DNA from: an uncultured beta proteobacterium | GTDB taxonomy: Bacteria > Pseudomonadota > Gammaproteobacteria > Burkholderiales > Burkholderiaceae | Assembly (NCBI GenBank): GCA_903846025.1 | Contig: CAIMZP010000111.1 | Coordinates: 1 to 37,931 of the forward strand | Direction: 5' to 3' | DNA: 37,931 nucleotides | Part shown: positions 9,718-18,923 of the stretch, piece after piece | Numbering within the stretch: the first letter of the stretch is position 1 | How the letters are laid out: the number at the start of each line of letters is the position of its first letter | The notes under the pieces: model-generated | Database searches by the model: none | What the model was told of the DNA's origin: nothing | What the model saw: only the letters and a program-made list of their open reading frames with translations | Program-made: the position numbers and the translations under genes

Positions 9718-10392
9718 GTGGCAAAGAATAAATTTAACAAAAGTTGGTTACAAGATCATTTAAATGATCCTTATGTGAAGATGGCTCAAAAAGAGGGCTA
9801 TCGTGCTCGTGCCGTCTACAAATTAAGCGAAATTGACGAGCAGGATCACCTGATTAAAGCAGGAATGACAATTGTGGATCTAGGGAGCGCTCCAGGGAGC
9901 TGGAGTCAGTACGCGCGCAACCGTTTGACGGAGTTGGGAAAAAGTAATCCCAAAATAGAGTCTGGCAAGCCTGATGGAATCATTATTGCCATCGATATCT
10001 TGCCAATGGAGGACATTGCTGATGTCAGCTTTATTCAGGGTGACTTTCGTGAGGATGAGGGGCTTAAGGCACTTGAAGCGCTGTTGCCTGTTGATGCTGA
10101 CGGTAAAGTCGACCTAGTTTTGTCTGATATGGCCCCCAATCTCTCTGGGGTCGGTGTTGCAGATGCGGCTCGAATGGCCTTTTTAGCAGAAATTGCTTTG
10201 GATTTTTCTCTTGCACACCTAAAGCCCGAGGGGGCTTTGCTGATTAAATGTTTTAATGGCAGTGGCTATAGTCAGATTGTGGAATCGTTTAAAAAGGTAT
10301 TTAAAACAGTGGCTTCAAGAAAGCCTAAGGCCTCAAGAGCCAAATCTTCTGAAATATTTCTGCTCGGCAGAAACTTCAAACCACCTAAATAA
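9718..10392 (+). CDS. rlmE: 23S rRNA 2'-O-ribose methyltransferase (U2552)
   Basis: RlmE (FtsJ/RrmJ) methylates U2552 of 23S rRNA in the 50S subunit using S-adenosylmethionine. The 224-residue Rossmann-fold protein shows the SAM-binding segment [15 protein letters not shown] and all four catalytic residues of the K-D-K-E tetrad: Lys35 (ARAVYKLSE), Asp137 (LVLSDMAPN), Lys177 (LIKCFNGSG) and Glu212 (SSEIFLLGR). The start is GTG 9718, giving [20 protein letters not shown], which aligns with the family N-terminus. ftsH follows after 128 bp on the same strand, the conserved rlmE-ftsH pairing. The 149-bp gap before it has no gene; a TTGCCT/GAAAAT pair around 9667-9695 is a weak promoter candidate. 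Confidence 0.96.
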   Translation: MAKNKFNKSWLQDHLNDPYVKMAQKEGYRARAVYKLSEIDEQDHLIKAGMTIVDLGSAPGSWSQYARNRLTELGKSNPKIESGKPDGIIIAIDILPMEDIADVSFIQGDFREDEGLKALEALLPVDADGKVDLVLSDMAPNLSGVGVADAARMAFLAEIALDFSLAHLKPEGALLIKCFNGSGYSQIVESFKKVFKTVASRKPKASRAKSSEIFLLGRNFKPPK

Positions 10393-10493
10393 CCCAACTT
10401 AATATAGGGGTTTATTAAATAAATATGCCTCAAGCTCTTGAAAAAGCCTGGTAGTAGAATCAAATACATAGATATAGCAATCCGCTTTTACTC

Positions 10494-10507
10494 CCGGATT
10501 AATCCGG
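10494..10507. repeat. 14-bp perfect palindrome just before the ftsH ribosome binding site
   Basis: CCGGATTAATCCGG is self-complementary and ends two bases before the AAAGG of ftsH. In RNA it could form a small hairpin masking the site; in DNA it could be an operator. The rest of the 128-bp rlmE-ftsH gap holds no gene. Confidence 0.6.
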
Positions 10508-10508
10508 C

Positions 10509-10513
10509 AAAGG
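10509..10513 (+). promoter_or_regulatory. Ribosome binding site supporting the TTG start of ftsH
   Basis: AAAGG lies 7 bp before TTG 10521. That start gives MNSNMLQK, matching the MNNNM-type N-terminus of Burkholderiales FtsH; the first ATG is codon 5. Confidence 0.6.
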
Positions 10514-10520
10514 TCTCTTT

Positions 10521-12398
10521 TTGAACAGCAATATGTTGCAGAAAATTGGTGTGTGGCTCATTGTGGGTCTGGTGCTTTTCACTGTTTTTAAACAGTTTGA
10601 TAAGCCGAAGGATCAAACTCAGGTCACGTACTCTCAATTCATGGACGATGCCAAAATAGGCAAAGTCAAACGGGTTGATGTACAAGGCCGTACGTTGCAG
10701 GTGACACCCAATGATGGAAGCAAATACTCCATCATTTCCCCGGGTGATATCTGGATGGTTGGCGACCTGATGAAATACGGTGTCCAAGTAACCGGTAAGG
10801 CGGATGACGAGCCAAACATGTTTGTCTCCGCACTGTATTACCTTGGCCCCACTTTATTGATTATCGGTTTTTGGTTTTTCATGATGCGTCAGATGCAAGG
10901 CGGCGGTAAGGGTGGAGCATTCTCATTCGGTAAATCCAAAGCACGATTGGTTGATGAAAATAGCAATACCGTGACGTTTGCAGATGTTGCTGGTTGCGAC
11001 GAGGCCAAAGAAGAGGTATTTGAAATCGTCGACTTCTTAAAAGATCCGCAGAAATTTCAGAAGCTGGGCGGACGAATTCCTCATGGCATCCTGCTAGTGG
11101 GTCCCCCTGGTACTGGTAAGACTTTGCTTGCTCGCGCAATTGCAGGTGAAGCTAAAGTTCCCTTTTTCTCGATTTCAGGATCCGATTTCGTGGAGATGTT
11201 CGTCGGTGTTGGCGCATCTCGCGTGCGTGATATGTTTGAAAATGCTAAGAAAAATTCCCCCTGCATTATCTTTATTGATGAAATCGATGCAGTAGGTCGT
11301 CATCGAGGCGCTGGAATGGGTGGCGGAAATGATGAGCGCGAACAAACATTAAATCAAATGCTAGTGGAGATGGACGGCTTTGAGAGTAATAGCGGTGTCA
11401 TCGTAGTGGCTGCAACTAATCGCTCCGATGTATTGGATAAGGCCTTGTTACGCCCAGGGCGTTTTGACCGCCAAGTGCATGTTGGCTTGCCTGACATTCG
11501 GGGTCGCGAACAAATTTTGCAAGTACATATGCGTAAAGTGCCTATTGATCCTGATGTAAATGCAGCGATATTGGCTCGTGGAACACCAGGATTCTCTGGT
11601 GCGGATTTGGCTAACTTGGTGAATGAATCTGCCTTATTTGCTGCTCGTCGTAATAAGCGCGCTGTTGATATGAAGGATTTTGAGGATGCTAAAGACAAAA
11701 TTTATATGGGTCCTGAGCGTAAGTCTGCGGTAATGCGCGAAGAGGAACGTCGTAATACGGCTTATCACGAGTCAGGTCACGCAGTTGTGGCAAAAGTGTT
11801 GCCTAACGCCGATCCAGTGCATAAAGTCACGATCATGCCTCGTGGCATGGCTTTGGGTGTGACATGGCAGCTCCCCGAGTTCGATCGCGTCAATTTATAT
11901 AAAGTCCGAATGCTAGAAGAGTTAGCCATTTTATTTGGTGGTCGTGCTGCTGAGGAGGTATTCTTGCATTCCATGAGCACTGGCGCATCAAATGATTTTG
12001 AGCGTGCTACCAAGTTGGCGCGAGATATGGTGACCCGTTATGGTATGAGTGATAGCTTGGGTACGATGGTCTATGTTGATACTGAATCGGAAAGCATCTT
12101 TGGTCGCAATAGCACCAAGACCGTTTCAGAGTTGACTCAACAAAAAGTGGACGCAGAAATTCGTGCGCTGATTGATAGTCAGTATGCTTTGGCAAGATCA
12201 ATCCTCGAGCAAAATCGGGATAAGGTTGAAGCCATGGTTGTAGCCTTGCTTGAGTTTGAAACAATTGATGCTGAGCAGATCACGGATATTATGGAAGGGC
12301 GTCCTCCGCGCACTCCTAAGCCACCAACTGCAACCGTATTTGGTAATTCTGCAGGGGTTTCTGGTCCCGCTACTGGTAGCGCTCCTGCGACAGCTTAG
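10521..12398 (+). CDS. ftsH: ATP-dependent inner-membrane zinc metalloprotease FtsH
   Basis: Hexameric AAA+ protease that degrades misassembled membrane proteins and short-lived cytosolic regulators. The 625 residues contain an N-terminal membrane helix ([15 protein letters not shown]), a periplasmic loop, a second helix near 105-125 ([15 protein letters not shown]), and Walker A GPPGTGKT (residues 194-201). They also contain Walker B ([12 protein letters not shown]), the arginine-bearing second region of homology ([12 protein letters not shown]) and the zinc site HESGH (His416, Glu417, His420). The start is TTG, supported by an AAAGG site and family alignment. The tail is Pro/Ala/Thr-rich. 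folP follows after 21 bp, and a terminator-like hairpin sits 39 bp after the stop inside folP. A palindrome precedes the ribosome binding site. Confidence 0.97.
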   Translation: MNSNMLQKIGVWLIVGLVLFTVFKQFDKPKDQTQVTYSQFMDDAKIGKVKRVDVQGRTLQVTPNDGSKYSIISPGDIWMVGDLMKYGVQVTGKADDEPNMFVSALYYLGPTLLIIGFWFFMMRQMQGGGKGGAFSFGKSKARLVDENSNTVTFADVAGCDEAKEEVFEIVDFLKDPQKFQKLGGRIPHGILLVGPPGTGKTLLARAIAGEAKVPFFSISGSDFVEMFVGVGASRVRDMFENAKKNSPCIIFIDEIDAVGRHRGAGMGGGNDEREQTLNQMLVEMDGFESNSGVIVVAATNRSDVLDKALLRPGRFDRQVHVGLPDIRGREQILQVHMRKVPIDPDVNAAILARGTPGFSGADLANLVNESALFAARRNKRAVDMKDFEDAKDKIYMGPERKSAVMREEERRNTAYHESGHAVVAKVLPNADPVHKVTIMPRGMALGVTWQLPEFDRVNLYKVRMLEELAILFGGRAAEEVFLHSMSTGASNDFERATKLARDMVTRYGMSDSLGTMVYVDTESESIFGRNSTKTVSELTQQKVDAEIRALIDSQYALARSILEQNRDKVEAMVVALLEFETIDAEQITDIMEGRPPRTPKPPTATVFGNSAGVSGPATGSAPATA

Positions 12399-12419
12399 GT
12401 ATTTTTCTGAGCGTTTCTA

Positions 12420-13295
12420 ATGAGTAAACTAGAATTGCCCGCAACATGGCGTTGCGGGCGTTTTCTTTTTGATTTCTCCCAATTTCAACGTCCGTTGGTT
12501 ATGGGAATTTTAAATGCGACCCCAGATTCATTTTCTGACGGTGGAAAATTTCGAACTGTCGGCGATGTGATTGTTCGAGCTAATCTCATGATCAAAAATG
12601 GTGTTGATATCATAGATATTGGCGGTGAATCTACCCGCCCAGGTGCTCAGCCTGTTTCGCTTCAAGAAGAGCTTGATCGTGTTTTACCAATTATTGAAGA
12701 GCTAAAGGATTGTGGTGTAGCGCTCTCTATTGACACCTACAAGGCAGAGGTAATGCGTCAAGCCCTCCATGCTGGCGTCGACTGTGTGAATGATATTTGG
12801 GCCTTGCGCCAAGAGGGGGCTCTAGAAGCAGTGCTTGAATATTCTTGTCAAAGTCCCAATAAATCCTGCGGCATTGTGCTGATGCATATGCAGTGCGACC
12901 CCTTAACAATGCAATTTAACCCTAAATATAGCGATCTCTTAGCTGAGGTCAGCCTTTTTTTAAAGCAAAGATCTGATCTTTTGATTGCTAAAGGGGTTGC
13001 AAATGACTGCATCGTAGTAGACCCTGGATTTGGTTTTGGGAAGACTCTTGAGCATAATTTGAAGATGTTGGCTGATCTTCAATACTTTACTGGACTTGGT
13101 TACCCTGTCTTGGCGGGTATTTCTAGGAAGTCGATGCTAGGCAGGATAACTGGTCGAGATACTCAAGATCGGCTTTCTGCCAGCATTGCATCAGTTATTG
13201 TGGCTGCCGATCGAGGTGCTCAAATAATGAGAGTGCATGATGTACCTGAGACGATGGATGCCCTGAAAATTTGGAAATCGATTCAAAATATATAA
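12420..13295 (+). CDS. folP: Dihydropteroate synthase
   Basis: Condenses 6-hydroxymethyl-7,8-dihydropterin pyrophosphate with p-aminobenzoate to form dihydropteroate in folate synthesis; this is the sulfonamide target. The 291-residue TIM barrel shows the two signatures MGILNATPDSFSDGG and GVDIIDIGGESTRPGAQPVS. It also shows SIDTYKAEVM, VLMHMQCDPLTMQ, DPGFGFGKTLEHN, LAGISRKSMLGRITG and the C-terminal MRVHDVPETMDAL. The ATG at 12420 has no good ribosome binding site, but the codons after it (CGRFLF...RPLV) match the Burkholderiales FolP N-terminus, so a later start is unlikely. A terminator-like hairpin occupies codons 6-17. glmM, which usually follows folP in proteobacteria, is absent; a tRNA gene on the other strand comes next. 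Confidence 0.95.
   Translation: MSKLELPATWRCGRFLFDFSQFQRPLVMGILNATPDSFSDGGKFRTVGDVIVRANLMIKNGVDIIDIGGESTRPGAQPVSLQEELDRVLPIIEELKDCGVALSIDTYKAEVMRQALHAGVDCVNDIWALRQEGALEAVLEYSCQSPNKSCGIVLMHMQCDPLTMQFNPKYSDLLAEVSLFLKQRSDLLIAKGVANDCIVVDPGFGFGKTLEHNLKMLADLQYFTGLGYPVLAGISRKSMLGRITGRDTQDRLSASIASVIVAADRGAQIMRVHDVPETMDALKIWKSIQNI
12437..12470 (+). terminator. Intrinsic-terminator-like hairpin inside the 5' end of folP
   Basis: GCCCGCAAC, loop ATGGC, and GTTGCGGGC make a perfect 9-bp GC-rich stem, followed by G and TTTTCTTTTT. It lies 39 bp after the ftsH stop and within codons 6-17 of folP. The shape is textbook for Rho-independent termination. It may end most ftsH transcripts or act as an attenuator of folP. 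Confidence 0.75.
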
Positions 13296-13321
13296 AAAGG
13301 CAATTTATTGGATTTAGGCTT

Positions 13322-13348
13322 CGCAACCCTATAAAATACAGGGCTGCG
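13322..13348 (-). terminator. Hairpin downstream of tRNA-Leu, possible terminator
   Basis: On the minus strand CGCAGCCCT, a 9-base loop, and AGGGTTGCG form a 9-bp stem with one G-U pair, 20 bp after the tRNA 3' end. There is no clear T run, so termination is uncertain. On the plus strand the stem has an A-C mismatch, so it fits the tRNA transcript better than folP. Confidence 0.4.
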
Positions 13349-13367
13349 GTGCTAAATACTAAAAGTA

Positions 13368-13454
13368 TGGTGCCCAGGAAGGGACTCGAACCCCCACAAC
13401 CTTACGATCGCCAGCACCTGAAGCTGGTGCGTCTACCAATTTCGCCACCTGGGC
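13368..13454 (-). tRNA. tRNA-Leu (anticodon CAG)
   Basis: Read on the minus strand, the 87 bases fold as a class II tRNA. The acceptor stem is GCCCAGG/CCTGGGC and the D arm GCGAAATTGGTAGACGC. The anticodon stem CCAGC/GCTGG encloses loop TTCAGGT, so the anticodon is CAG and reads the Leu codon CUG. A 15-base long variable arm follows, then the T loop TTCGAGT, discriminator A and an encoded CCA. A long variable arm is typical of Leu and Ser tRNAs. A perfect TATAAT -10 box lies just upstream (13463-13468). Confidence 0.97.
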
Positions 13455-13462
13455 ATGCCAGT

Positions 13463-13468
13463 ATTATA
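13463..13468 (-). promoter_or_regulatory. -10 box of the tRNA-Leu promoter
   Basis: TATAAT on the minus strand, 8 bp upstream of the mature tRNA 5' end, would place the transcription start about two bases before the tRNA. I see no good -35 at 16-18 bp; the hexamer there is near ACACCT. Confidence 0.65.
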
Positions 13469-13598
13469 GAGGGCAAGGGCCTTTAAGGTGTTTTTCAAGC
13501 TTATTTGGCTTTTTCCCTTCAGACTTAACGGTTTGATAAAGTAGCCTTAGTTCATAACAAATGTAGATATATAAGGCATGTATTGCCGAAGGAATTAA

Positions 13599-15992
13599 AT
13601 GCGTAAAGCAAAAGACTTGGTGCCGCGAGAGGCCGACCGATTGGGTACGGTCCAAGGCCACCGAGATGGATTTGGATTTGTCATCCCCGATGATGGTGGT
13701 GAGGATATTTTTCTTTCTGAAAAAGAGATGTCCCGTGTCATGCATGGTGACAGGGTTAATGTTCGAGTACTAGGAACCGATCGTCGTGGTCGTCCCGAAG
13801 GACAGATTGTTGATGTCGTTCTGCATGCTAATAAGGTGGTGATTGGTCGCCTCTTAAATGAAAATGGCGTGTTGATAGTAGCGCCTGAAGATAAGCGCAT
13901 TGGTCATGATATTTTGATTCCACCCAAAGGGCACGGTGATGCTAAGTTAGGTCAAGTTGTCAGCGTAGAGATTATTGATTACCCCGATAGCTATCGTCAG
14001 GCCGTTGGTCGCGTCGTAGAGGTATTGGGTGAGATTGATGACCCTGGCATGGAAATTGAAATCGCTGTTCGTAAATATGGCGTTCCCCATGAATTTTCTG
14101 CGGCATCAAAAAAAGAAGCTGATGCACTACCAGATGCCGTGCAACAGTCAGACTTGGAAGGTCGCATTGATTTACGTGATGTTCCGTTGGTGACGATTGA
14201 TGGCGCTGATGCTCGTGATTTTGATGATGCGGTTTATTGCGAGCCTATCGTGTATGGTAAAGCAAAAGCATGGCGATTAATCGTTGGGATTGCTGATGTA
14301 TCTCATTACGTTAAGCCTGGACACCCTCTGGATGACGAGGGTCTATTACGGGCAACCTCAGTTTATTTCCCTAGAAGAGTAATCCCCATGTTGCCGGAGA
14401 AAATCTCCAATGGCCTTTGCTCATTAAATCCAGGTGTTGATCGGCTGTGTATGGTGTGTGATTCTGTTGTTGATAACAGCGGGATTGTTCTGGCTTACCA
14501 GTTTTATCCTGCAGTTATGCACTCCGCTCAGCGCTTTACTTACGATACAGTTTGGGAGATCTTATCTAATAGCAAAGGCCCAGAAGCAACTCGTTACTCT
14601 GAGTTTAGGCCGCTTCTGACCAACTTATATTCCCTCTATAAAATATTGCTTGAGGCACGTCATAAGCGTGGCGCCATAGAGTTTGAGACTACCGAAACGC
14701 AGATTATTAGCAACGAATTAGGTAAGATTTTACGAATTGAACCCCGCCTTCGCAATGATGCTCACCGTTTGATTGAGGAGTGCATGTTGACCGCCAATGT
14801 TTGTGCGGCTGATTTCATTGATAAGAACAAACACCTTAGCTTGTATCGTGTACACGGCGAGCCATCAGAAGAGAAGTTGGTGACATTGCGCCAGGTATTA
14901 CGGACCTCGGGCCTCTCACTTGATGGTGGCGACAAACCAAAGCCCAAAGATTTTGCTAAGCTCATGCGCGATGTCAAAGATCGCCCCGATGCAAATATGC
15001 TTCAATCAGTTGTATTAAGAGCAATGCAACAGGCAATGTATCAACCGGATAATGAAGGGCATTTTGGATTGGCTTATCCAGCATATTCTCATTTCACCAG
15101 CCCAATTCGACGCTATCCAGACTTATTGACGCACCGCGTTATTAAGGCAATTTTGGCTAAAAAGCCTTACACGCCAGTATTGCCTCCTATGGTTCCCCTG
15201 AACCTGACTTTGCCCCGCAAAGGCAAGGCTCGAGAGAATGCAGTGAACGCGAAAAAATCCCATAGTGATGCAAAAGAAGCCTCAGCAAAAGGTACTCGTT
15301 TGCCTAAGGGTGCAAATGCAGCTTTACCTATTTGGGGCCAGCTTGGTGTTCATTGCTCTTCAAATGAGCGGCGTGCTGATGAAGCCTCCCGTGATGTAGA
15401 GGCCTGGTTAAAGTGCTATTACATGCGAGATCATCTTGGGCAGGAATATGCCGGTACCGTTACTGGAGTTGCCAACTTTGGACTATTTATACAGTTAGAA
15501 AATCTTTTTGTTGAAGGGATGGTTCACGTTACTGAATTGGGTGGTGATTACTTCCAATATGATGAAGCTCGGCAGGAGCTACGAGGCGAAAGAACTGGTA
15601 TTCGCTATCGTTTAGGTGACCGTGTCCATGTACTGGTAAGCCGGGTTGATCTTGATGCTCGAAAAATTGAATTTAGTTTAGTCAAGTCTATTGGGGCAGA
15701 GCCTGGTGGCTCTTCTAGTCGCCGTCAAATTATTTTGGCTAGTGATACTGGCCGTCCAAATAAAAAAGCAGCACCAAAGAAAAATAGACCAGGTAGCAAA
15801 GAACCTCAAAAACACAGTGGCGTTAATGTGAATGCGGCAAAGTCGGCTGGTAATCTTGGCGCGAATCAATCCAAGAGCAAGGCAAGTCGCAGCGTTGTTA
15901 AAAGTGGTAAGCCTAGCAATCCCAGTAGAGCAGCAGGAAAATCTGCAGGAAGCAAGCCTCCTGTCCGCAGTACAAATGCAAAACGTAAATAA
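13599..15992 (+). CDS. rnr: Ribonuclease R lacking the N-terminal helix-turn-helix domain
   Basis: Processive 3'-5' exoribonuclease of the RNB family that degrades structured RNA and acts in RNA quality control. The 797 residues run: first cold-shock domain from the start ([20 protein letters not shown]), a second to about 150, RNB catalytic domain from about 187, S1 domain about 613-700, and a Lys/Ser/Asn-rich basic tail to the end. The four catalytic aspartates are Asp201, 207, 209 and 210 ([10 protein letters not shown]). In E. coli they are residues 272-281, so about 71 N-terminal residues are missing here. AAGGA (13589-13593) and an in-frame TAA directly before the ATG fix the start. An insertion of about 50 basic residues (about 525-577) splits the end of the RNB domain. 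rlmB follows after 20 bp. Confidence 0.95.
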   Translation: MRKAKDLVPREADRLGTVQGHRDGFGFVIPDDGGEDIFLSEKEMSRVMHGDRVNVRVLGTDRRGRPEGQIVDVVLHANKVVIGRLLNENGVLIVAPEDKRIGHDILIPPKGHGDAKLGQVVSVEIIDYPDSYRQAVGRVVEVLGEIDDPGMEIEIAVRKYGVPHEFSAASKKEADALPDAVQQSDLEGRIDLRDVPLVTIDGADARDFDDAVYCEPIVYGKAKAWRLIVGIADVSHYVKPGHPLDDEGLLRATSVYFPRRVIPMLPEKISNGLCSLNPGVDRLCMVCDSVVDNSGIVLAYQFYPAVMHSAQRFTYDTVWEILSNSKGPEATRYSEFRPLLTNLYSLYKILLEARHKRGAIEFETTETQIISNELGKILRIEPRLRNDAHRLIEECMLTANVCAADFIDKNKHLSLYRVHGEPSEEKLVTLRQVLRTSGLSLDGGDKPKPKDFAKLMRDVKDRPDANMLQSVVLRAMQQAMYQPDNEGHFGLAYPAYSHFTSPIRRYPDLLTHRVIKAILAKKPYTPVLPPMVPLNLTLPRKGKARENAVNAKKSHSDAKEASAKGTRLPKGANAALPIWGQLGVHCSSNERRADEASRDVEAWLKCYYMRDHLGQEYAGTVTGVANFGLFIQLENLFVEGMVHVTELGGDYFQYDEARQELRGERTGIRYRLGDRVHVLVSRVDLDARKIEFSLVKSIGAEPGGSSSRRQIILASDTGRPNKKAAPKKNRPGSKEPQKHSGVNVNAAKSAGNLGANQSKSKASRSVVKSGKPSNPSRAAGKSAGSKPPVRSTNAKRK

Positions 15993-16012
15993 GAAATTTA
16001 GATAGAACATTA

Positions 16013-16768
16013 ATGAAACAAATATTAGTTGGTTTTCATGCCGTACAAGCGCGTTTGCGCGTAGACCCTGCAAGCTTGAAGTCAGTGTATTTTGATCCAG
16101 GACGTCGTGATCGGCGCATGGGGGATTTTCTAAAGCAAGCCGAAGAGGTGCTTGGTGAACGATTACATGCTGCAGATTCTGAACGATTGCATAAGTTAGC
16201 GGGCCATGATCGTCATCAGGGCGTTGTTGCATTGGCTGAAAAGATAACAGTTGCCAGGACAATTACCGAGGTAATTGAAGATGCGGAAAGTAAACAAAGC
16301 AAAGCACTATTCTTGGTATTGGATGGCGTTACTGATCCCCATAATTTTGGCGCTTGCTTGAGGGTGGCTGATGGGTCTGGAGTGGATGCTGTAGTTATTC
16401 CAAAAGATCGCTCAGCCTCCATCAACGCTACGGTTAGCAAAGTCTCTAGTGGCGCTTCTGAAGTTATTCCCGTGATTACAGTAACGAACCTAGTTCGTAG
16501 TATGCGAGAAATGCAAGAGGCTGGTGTTTGGCTTGTTGGCACTGACGATGAAGCAGAAAAATCTATTTATGATCTCGATCTCACCGGTCCGATTGGCCTA
16601 GTGATGGGTGCTGAAGGTGAAGGCATGCGACGTCTTACCCGCGAGACTTGTGATGAGCTTGTTCGTATACCAATGCAAGGTGTGGTGGAAAGCTTAAATG
16701 TTTCTGTTGCCAGCGGCGTATGCTTGTATGAGGCTCTAAGGCAGAGACTAGCCAAGGCAGCAAAGTAG
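16013..16768 (+). CDS. rlmB: 23S rRNA (guanosine-2'-O-)-methyltransferase RlmB
   Basis: SPOUT-class (TrmH family) enzyme that methylates the ribose of G2251 in 23S rRNA. The 251 residues begin with a substrate-binding domain ([20 protein letters not shown]), and the knotted catalytic domain starts near residue 100. Its three motifs are complete: [15 protein letters not shown] (with the catalytic-type Asn and Arg), [13 protein letters not shown], and [16 protein letters not shown]. It lies 20 bp after rnr, so it is probably co-transcribed; rnr-rlmB is a conserved pair. The length matches E. coli RlmB (243). Other TrmH paralogues are possible, but the rnr neighbourhood favours RlmB. Confidence 0.94.
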   Translation: MKQILVGFHAVQARLRVDPASLKSVYFDPGRRDRRMGDFLKQAEEVLGERLHAADSERLHKLAGHDRHQGVVALAEKITVARTITEVIEDAESKQSKALFLVLDGVTDPHNFGACLRVADGSGVDAVVIPKDRSASINATVSKVSSGASEVIPVITVTNLVRSMREMQEAGVWLVGTDDEAEKSIYDLDLTGPIGLVMGAEGEGMRRLTRETCDELVRIPMQGVVESLNVSVASGVCLYEALRQRLAKAAK

Positions 16769-16795
16769 TTTCTTTAACTAATTAAAGGATCTGAT

Positions 16796-16981
16796 ATGAA
16801 ATGCAATCTAGGACATACTGAACGTGTACTCCGCATGACCTTAGGTTTGACCTTGATGGGTTTGGCGGGTTTTGGAATTACTGGCGCTTGGGCATGGATT
16901 GGGATTGTGCCCTTAGTGACCGGCATGGTTGGTATTTGCCCGGTCTATAGTTTGCTAGGGATTAATACTTCCAAGAAGTAG
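16796..16981 (+). CDS. Small DUF2892 (YgaP-like) two-helix membrane protein
   Basis: A 61-residue protein. MKCNLGHTERVLRMTLGLTL, then two hydrophobic helices (about residues 13-29 and 31-50) with the GICPVYSLLGI ending, is the DUF2892/YgaP transmembrane pattern. The conserved cysteines (Cys3 and Cys47) are typical; the function of the stand-alone form is not established. AAGGA sits 6 bp before the ATG, a strong ribosome binding site that supports a real gene. The stop codon abuts the stop of tal on the other strand with no spacer at all, so no terminator separates the two convergent genes. It probably rides on the rnr-rlmB transcript (27-bp gap). Confidence 0.85.
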   Translation: MKCNLGHTERVLRMTLGLTLMGLAGFGITGAWAWIGIVPLVTGMVGICPVYSLLGINTSKK

Positions 16982-17950
16982 TTAGTTGCCTAGTAGGACC
17001 TCTAGTTTTTCTGTATCAGCACAAAAATTACGAATGCCTTCAGCCAATTTTTCTGTTGCCATGGCGTCATTATTCAATTGCAGTCTGAAGTTAGATTCGT
17101 CTAGCTGCAATTGAGTAATATTTTCATTGCTTATTGCATGTGTAGAGTTGGCGGCGTCTAATTTTTTTTCTACGGTTAATTGGCTGGACTGAAGTTCGCC
17201 CAATAGTTCGGGACTAATTGTTAGGAAATCGCATCCAGCCAATTCCAATATCTGGCTAGTATTTCTAAAGCTGGCTCCCATGATTTCTGTGGCAATACCA
17301 AAATGCTTATAATAGTGGAAGATTCTTTTTACAGAAGTTACCCCTGGATCATTTGGCCCACCATTTGTAATTCCATTCCATGCACTTCCCAGCTTAGCTT
17401 TATACCAATCCGTAATACGGCCGACGAACGGGGATATTAGTGTGGCCTTGGCTGCCCCACAGGCAGCCGCCTGAATTAATGAAAATAGCAAAGTAATATT
17501 GCAATGAATCCCTTCAGTTTCTAGCTGTTTTGCCGCCTGTATTCCTTCCCAGGTGCCTGCAAGCTTAATTAATACACGCTTTCGGTCAACTCCATTGGAT
17601 TCATAAAGCGAAATCAAATGCCTTGCTTTAGCAATAGTTGCTTGAGTATCAAATGAAAGGCGAGCATCAACCTCTGTTGAAACGCGGCCGGGCACAGTCT
17701 TTAGAATTTCCAAGCCAAAGGCAACAAGGATGTAATCAACCAGATCAACTGCTTTCATACCCTGATGGGCTGATTTAACCTGAGTGACTAATGCTTCGTA
17801 ATTAGCCTGTTGAGCTGCTTTAAGGATGAGAGAGGGGTTGGTAGTGGCATCCTGAGGCAGATATTCCTGCATGCGCTCAAAGTCGCCTGTATCTGCTACA
17901 ACGGTCGTTAGTTTCTTGAGTTGGCTAAGGGCCGATGAGGTATTTGTCAT
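16982..17950 (-). CDS. tal: Transaldolase
   Basis: Transfers dihydroxyacetone from sedoheptulose 7-phosphate to glyceraldehyde 3-phosphate in the non-oxidative pentose phosphate pathway. I start it at 17950 ([20 protein letters not shown]), giving 322 residues, close to E. coli TalB; the frame stays open to 18019, but those residues do not resemble the family. Motifs are [12 protein letters not shown], the Schiff-base Lys129 in [11 protein letters not shown] (E. coli Lys132), [18 protein letters not shown] and [11 protein letters not shown], and [17 protein letters not shown]. The last matches the MGASFRN segment. It is divergent from rpiA with 95 bp between starts, pairing two enzymes of the same pathway. 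No strong ribosome binding site is visible at this start. Confidence 0.95.
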   Translation of the reverse strand: MTNTSSALSQLKKLTTVVADTGDFERMQEYLPQDATTNPSLILKAAQQANYEALVTQVKSAHQGMKAVDLVDYILVAFGLEILKTVPGRVSTEVDARLSFDTQATIAKARHLISLYESNGVDRKRVLIKLAGTWEGIQAAKQLETEGIHCNITLLFSLIQAAACGAAKATLISPFVGRITDWYKAKLGSAWNGITNGGPNDPGVTSVKRIFHYYKHFGIATEIMGASFRNTSQILELAGCDFLTISPELLGELQSSQLTVEKKLDAANSTHAISNENITQLQLDESNFRLQLNNDAMATEKLAEGIRNFCADTEKLEVLLGN

Positions 17951-18045
17951 GTTGATGGACGAATCTTTAGTCAGTTGATGGCATTCAATATCATATGATA
18001 GATGCATTAAATACTTCATTCCAGCAAATACAGGGACCTCATCAG

Positions 18046-18756
18046 ATGAATCAAGAACAACTTAAACAATTAGTAGCGGAGGCAGCGCGTGACGAGGTCC
18101 TTAAGTTGGAGTCTGGAGCAATTCTCGGAGTTGGTACTGGGTCCACTGCCAATTGCTTTATTGATGCTTTGGCTCCTTATAAAGGACATTTTTCTGGAAC
18201 AGTTTCTAGTTCTAATGCTACAACCAAGCGCTTACTGCAACATGGATTTAAGGTTCTTGACCCCAATGAAGTCACTATATTGCCTGCTTATGTCGATGGT
18301 GCTGATGAAATAGACCCCGCGGGAAATATGATTAAAGGTGGTGGTGGTGCATTAACCCGCGAAAAAATTATTGCCTCAATGGCTAGTCAATTTATTTGTA
18401 TCTGCGATGCTTCTAAGCAGGTGCCTGTCTTGGGACATTTTGCTCTTCCAGTAGAAATCATTCCCTTATCGCTAGGTGTGGTTACCCGTCAGCTTGAAAA
18501 GTTTGGGGGTAAGGTTTCAATGCGCTTAACTAAAAATTCCCAGGAAGATTTACAGCAAGCGTCTAGCACGCCATTCGTAACGGATAACGGTGGTTGGATT
18601 TTGGACGTTCGCGGGTTGCACATAACCCACCCAAGGGATTTGGAGTCTCAAATTAATCAAATAGCTGGGGTTATTACTGTGGGATTGTTTGCCAAGGAGA
18701 GGGCGACGATCCTATTGGTAAGCGGGCCATCTGGAGTAGATCGCATCACTTTTTAA
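18046..18756 (+). CDS. rpiA: Ribose-5-phosphate isomerase A
   Basis: Interconverts ribose 5-phosphate and ribulose 5-phosphate. The chosen ATG at 18046 ([18 protein letters not shown]) aligns with E. coli RpiA (MTQDELKK) and has AGGGA 9 bp upstream; an earlier in-frame ATG at 17995 adds 17 unrelated residues. The 236 residues carry [35 protein letters not shown] (catalytic and phosphate-binding acids), [15 protein letters not shown] (Lys and Glu of the active site) and [12 protein letters not shown]. These are all canonical. It is divergent from tal and ends at a bidirectional terminator. Confidence 0.96.
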   Translation: MNQEQLKQLVAEAARDEVLKLESGAILGVGTGSTANCFIDALAPYKGHFSGTVSSSNATTKRLLQHGFKVLDPNEVTILPAYVDGADEIDPAGNMIKGGGGALTREKIIASMASQFICICDASKQVPVLGHFALPVEIIPLSLGVVTRQLEKFGGKVSMRLTKNSQEDLQQASSTPFVTDNGGWILDVRGLHITHPRDLESQINQIAGVITVGLFAKERATILLVSGPSGVDRITF

Positions 18757-18758
18757 TT

Positions 18759-18790
18759 AAAAAACCCGACGGGGTTTCCCCATCGGGTTT
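18759..18790. terminator. Strong terminator between rpiA and the candidate small RNA
   Basis: AAACCCGA, then GGGG, loop TTT, CCCC, and TCGGGTTT make a two-part stem with one C-A mismatch. On the minus strand it is followed by T6 then AATT, a better terminator than on the plus strand, where T tracts are broken (GTTTGTTTG). It may serve rpiA as well. Confidence 0.85.
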
Positions 18791-18917
18791 GTTTGCCATG
18801 GCTCTCATGGCAGGGAAAAGGGAAGAAAATTAGTTCCCGATACCCAATAAACATATAGATATGCTTATGAGAAGTGGCTTTCGCCAATGTGGAAGGGCAC
18901 CATATCTGCACACCCAC
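18759..18917 (-). ncRNA. Candidate small RNA of about 160 nt, family unknown
   Basis: A minus-strand unit lies in the gap between rpiA and yggX. A TTGACG...TAGGAT promoter with a 17-bp spacer is followed about 160 bp later by a strong terminator with T6. The stretch between has local hairpins: TGGC-GAAA-GCCA with a GNRA loop, CATAT/ATATG with a 2-base loop, and TGCCATG/CATGGCA with a 5-base loop. No convincing reading frame fits: a 31-codon frame from 18925 starts inside the -10 box, upstream of the predicted transcript start. The size is near that of 6S RNA, but I cannot align it to any family by eye. It does not lead into a gene; the next sequence is antisense to rpiA. Confidence 0.55.
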
Positions 18918-18923
18918 ACTTTC

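Noticed and set aside
10437-10460. CTTGAAA motif before ftsH as a heat-shock (sigma-32) promoter
   Set aside because: The -35 looks good but no CCCAT-type -10 is present at 13-17 bp, and the sigma-70 -10 candidate TAGAAT is only 11 bp away.
13271-13486. Plus-strand 71-codon reading frame with the [10 protein letters not shown] start
   Set aside because: It is the antisense of the tRNA-Leu gene, a well-known artefact of tRNA regions, and has no ribosome binding site.
17951-18019. N-terminal extension of transaldolase
   Set aside because: The 23 extra residues do not resemble the family, and they run into the tal-rpiA intergenic region. The start at 17950 gives the normal length.
17995-18045. 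N-terminal extension of RpiA
   Set aside because: The first 17 residues are not conserved; ATG 18046 aligns with E. coli RpiA and has AGGGA upstream.
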